A stretch of 6,253 bases of DNA, taken from positions 1-6,253 of the forward strand of contig JAVVFH010000210.1 of the NCBI GenBank assembly GCA_032250585.1, written 5' to 3'. The notes below the pieces were generated by a model that was not told the origin of the DNA, made no database searches, and saw nothing but the letters and a program-made list of their open reading frames with translations. A program made the position numbers and the translations under genes. Source of the DNA: JAVVFH01 sp032250585 (GTDB taxonomy: Bacteria > Pseudomonadota > Gammaproteobacteria > Xanthomonadales > SZUA-36). Positions 6,215 to 6,253 of this stretch are shown here, in pieces (the stretch's first letter is position 1; each line of letters starts with the position of its first letter).

Positions 6215-6253
6215 TTCCAACAACACCGCTGGATTCGCCAAGCCGCGGATTGG

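Overview
The window looks like part of a GC-rich (roughly 60-65% by eye) proteobacterial chromosome, most likely a gammaproteobacterium. The main reason is the hemX-hemY pair at the left end, an arrangement typical of the hemC-hemD-hemX-hemY cluster of that group. No genus can be named from the sequence alone.

Layout. Positions 1-2384 hold the 3' part of a HemX-like inner-membrane coiled-coil protein and a complete HemY-like membrane/TPR protein. They overlap by 4 bp (ATGA), so they are probably translationally coupled. A convergent gene on the minus strand (2394-3443) follows after only 9 bp. It encodes a complete 2Fe-2S/FAD/NAD(P) reductase of the kind usually labelled CDP-6-deoxy-delta-3,4-glucoseen reductase, but no sugar-nucleotide genes are in view to support that label. 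Its Shine-Dalgarno sequence lies inside a perfect 11-bp inverted repeat. A 177-bp divergent region then separates it from a plus-strand pair: a MenI/YdiI/PaaI-type hotdog thioesterase (3621-4073) and an overlapping 628-codon gene (4051-5937). That gene fuses a PlsC-type lysophospholipid acyltransferase to a complete YheT-type alpha/beta hydrolase.

The right end (about 5938-6253) has no intact gene. On the minus strand it carries the C-terminal remnant of a tyrosine recombinase, with a one-base frameshift in a C5 run. The remnant is cut off upstream by a short palindromic intergenic repeat resembling the dRS3-type ATTCCC-N8-GGGAAT family.

How the genes may work together: hemX and hemY belong to the heme-biosynthesis locus. 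The thioesterase and the acyltransferase-hydrolase fusion look like a two-gene acyl-lipid module, with thioester hydrolysis, acyl transfer to a lyso-lipid or alcohol, and ester hydrolysis encoded in overlapping frames. This is the most unusual content of the window. The fusion is read directly from one uninterrupted frame; its physiological role is inference.
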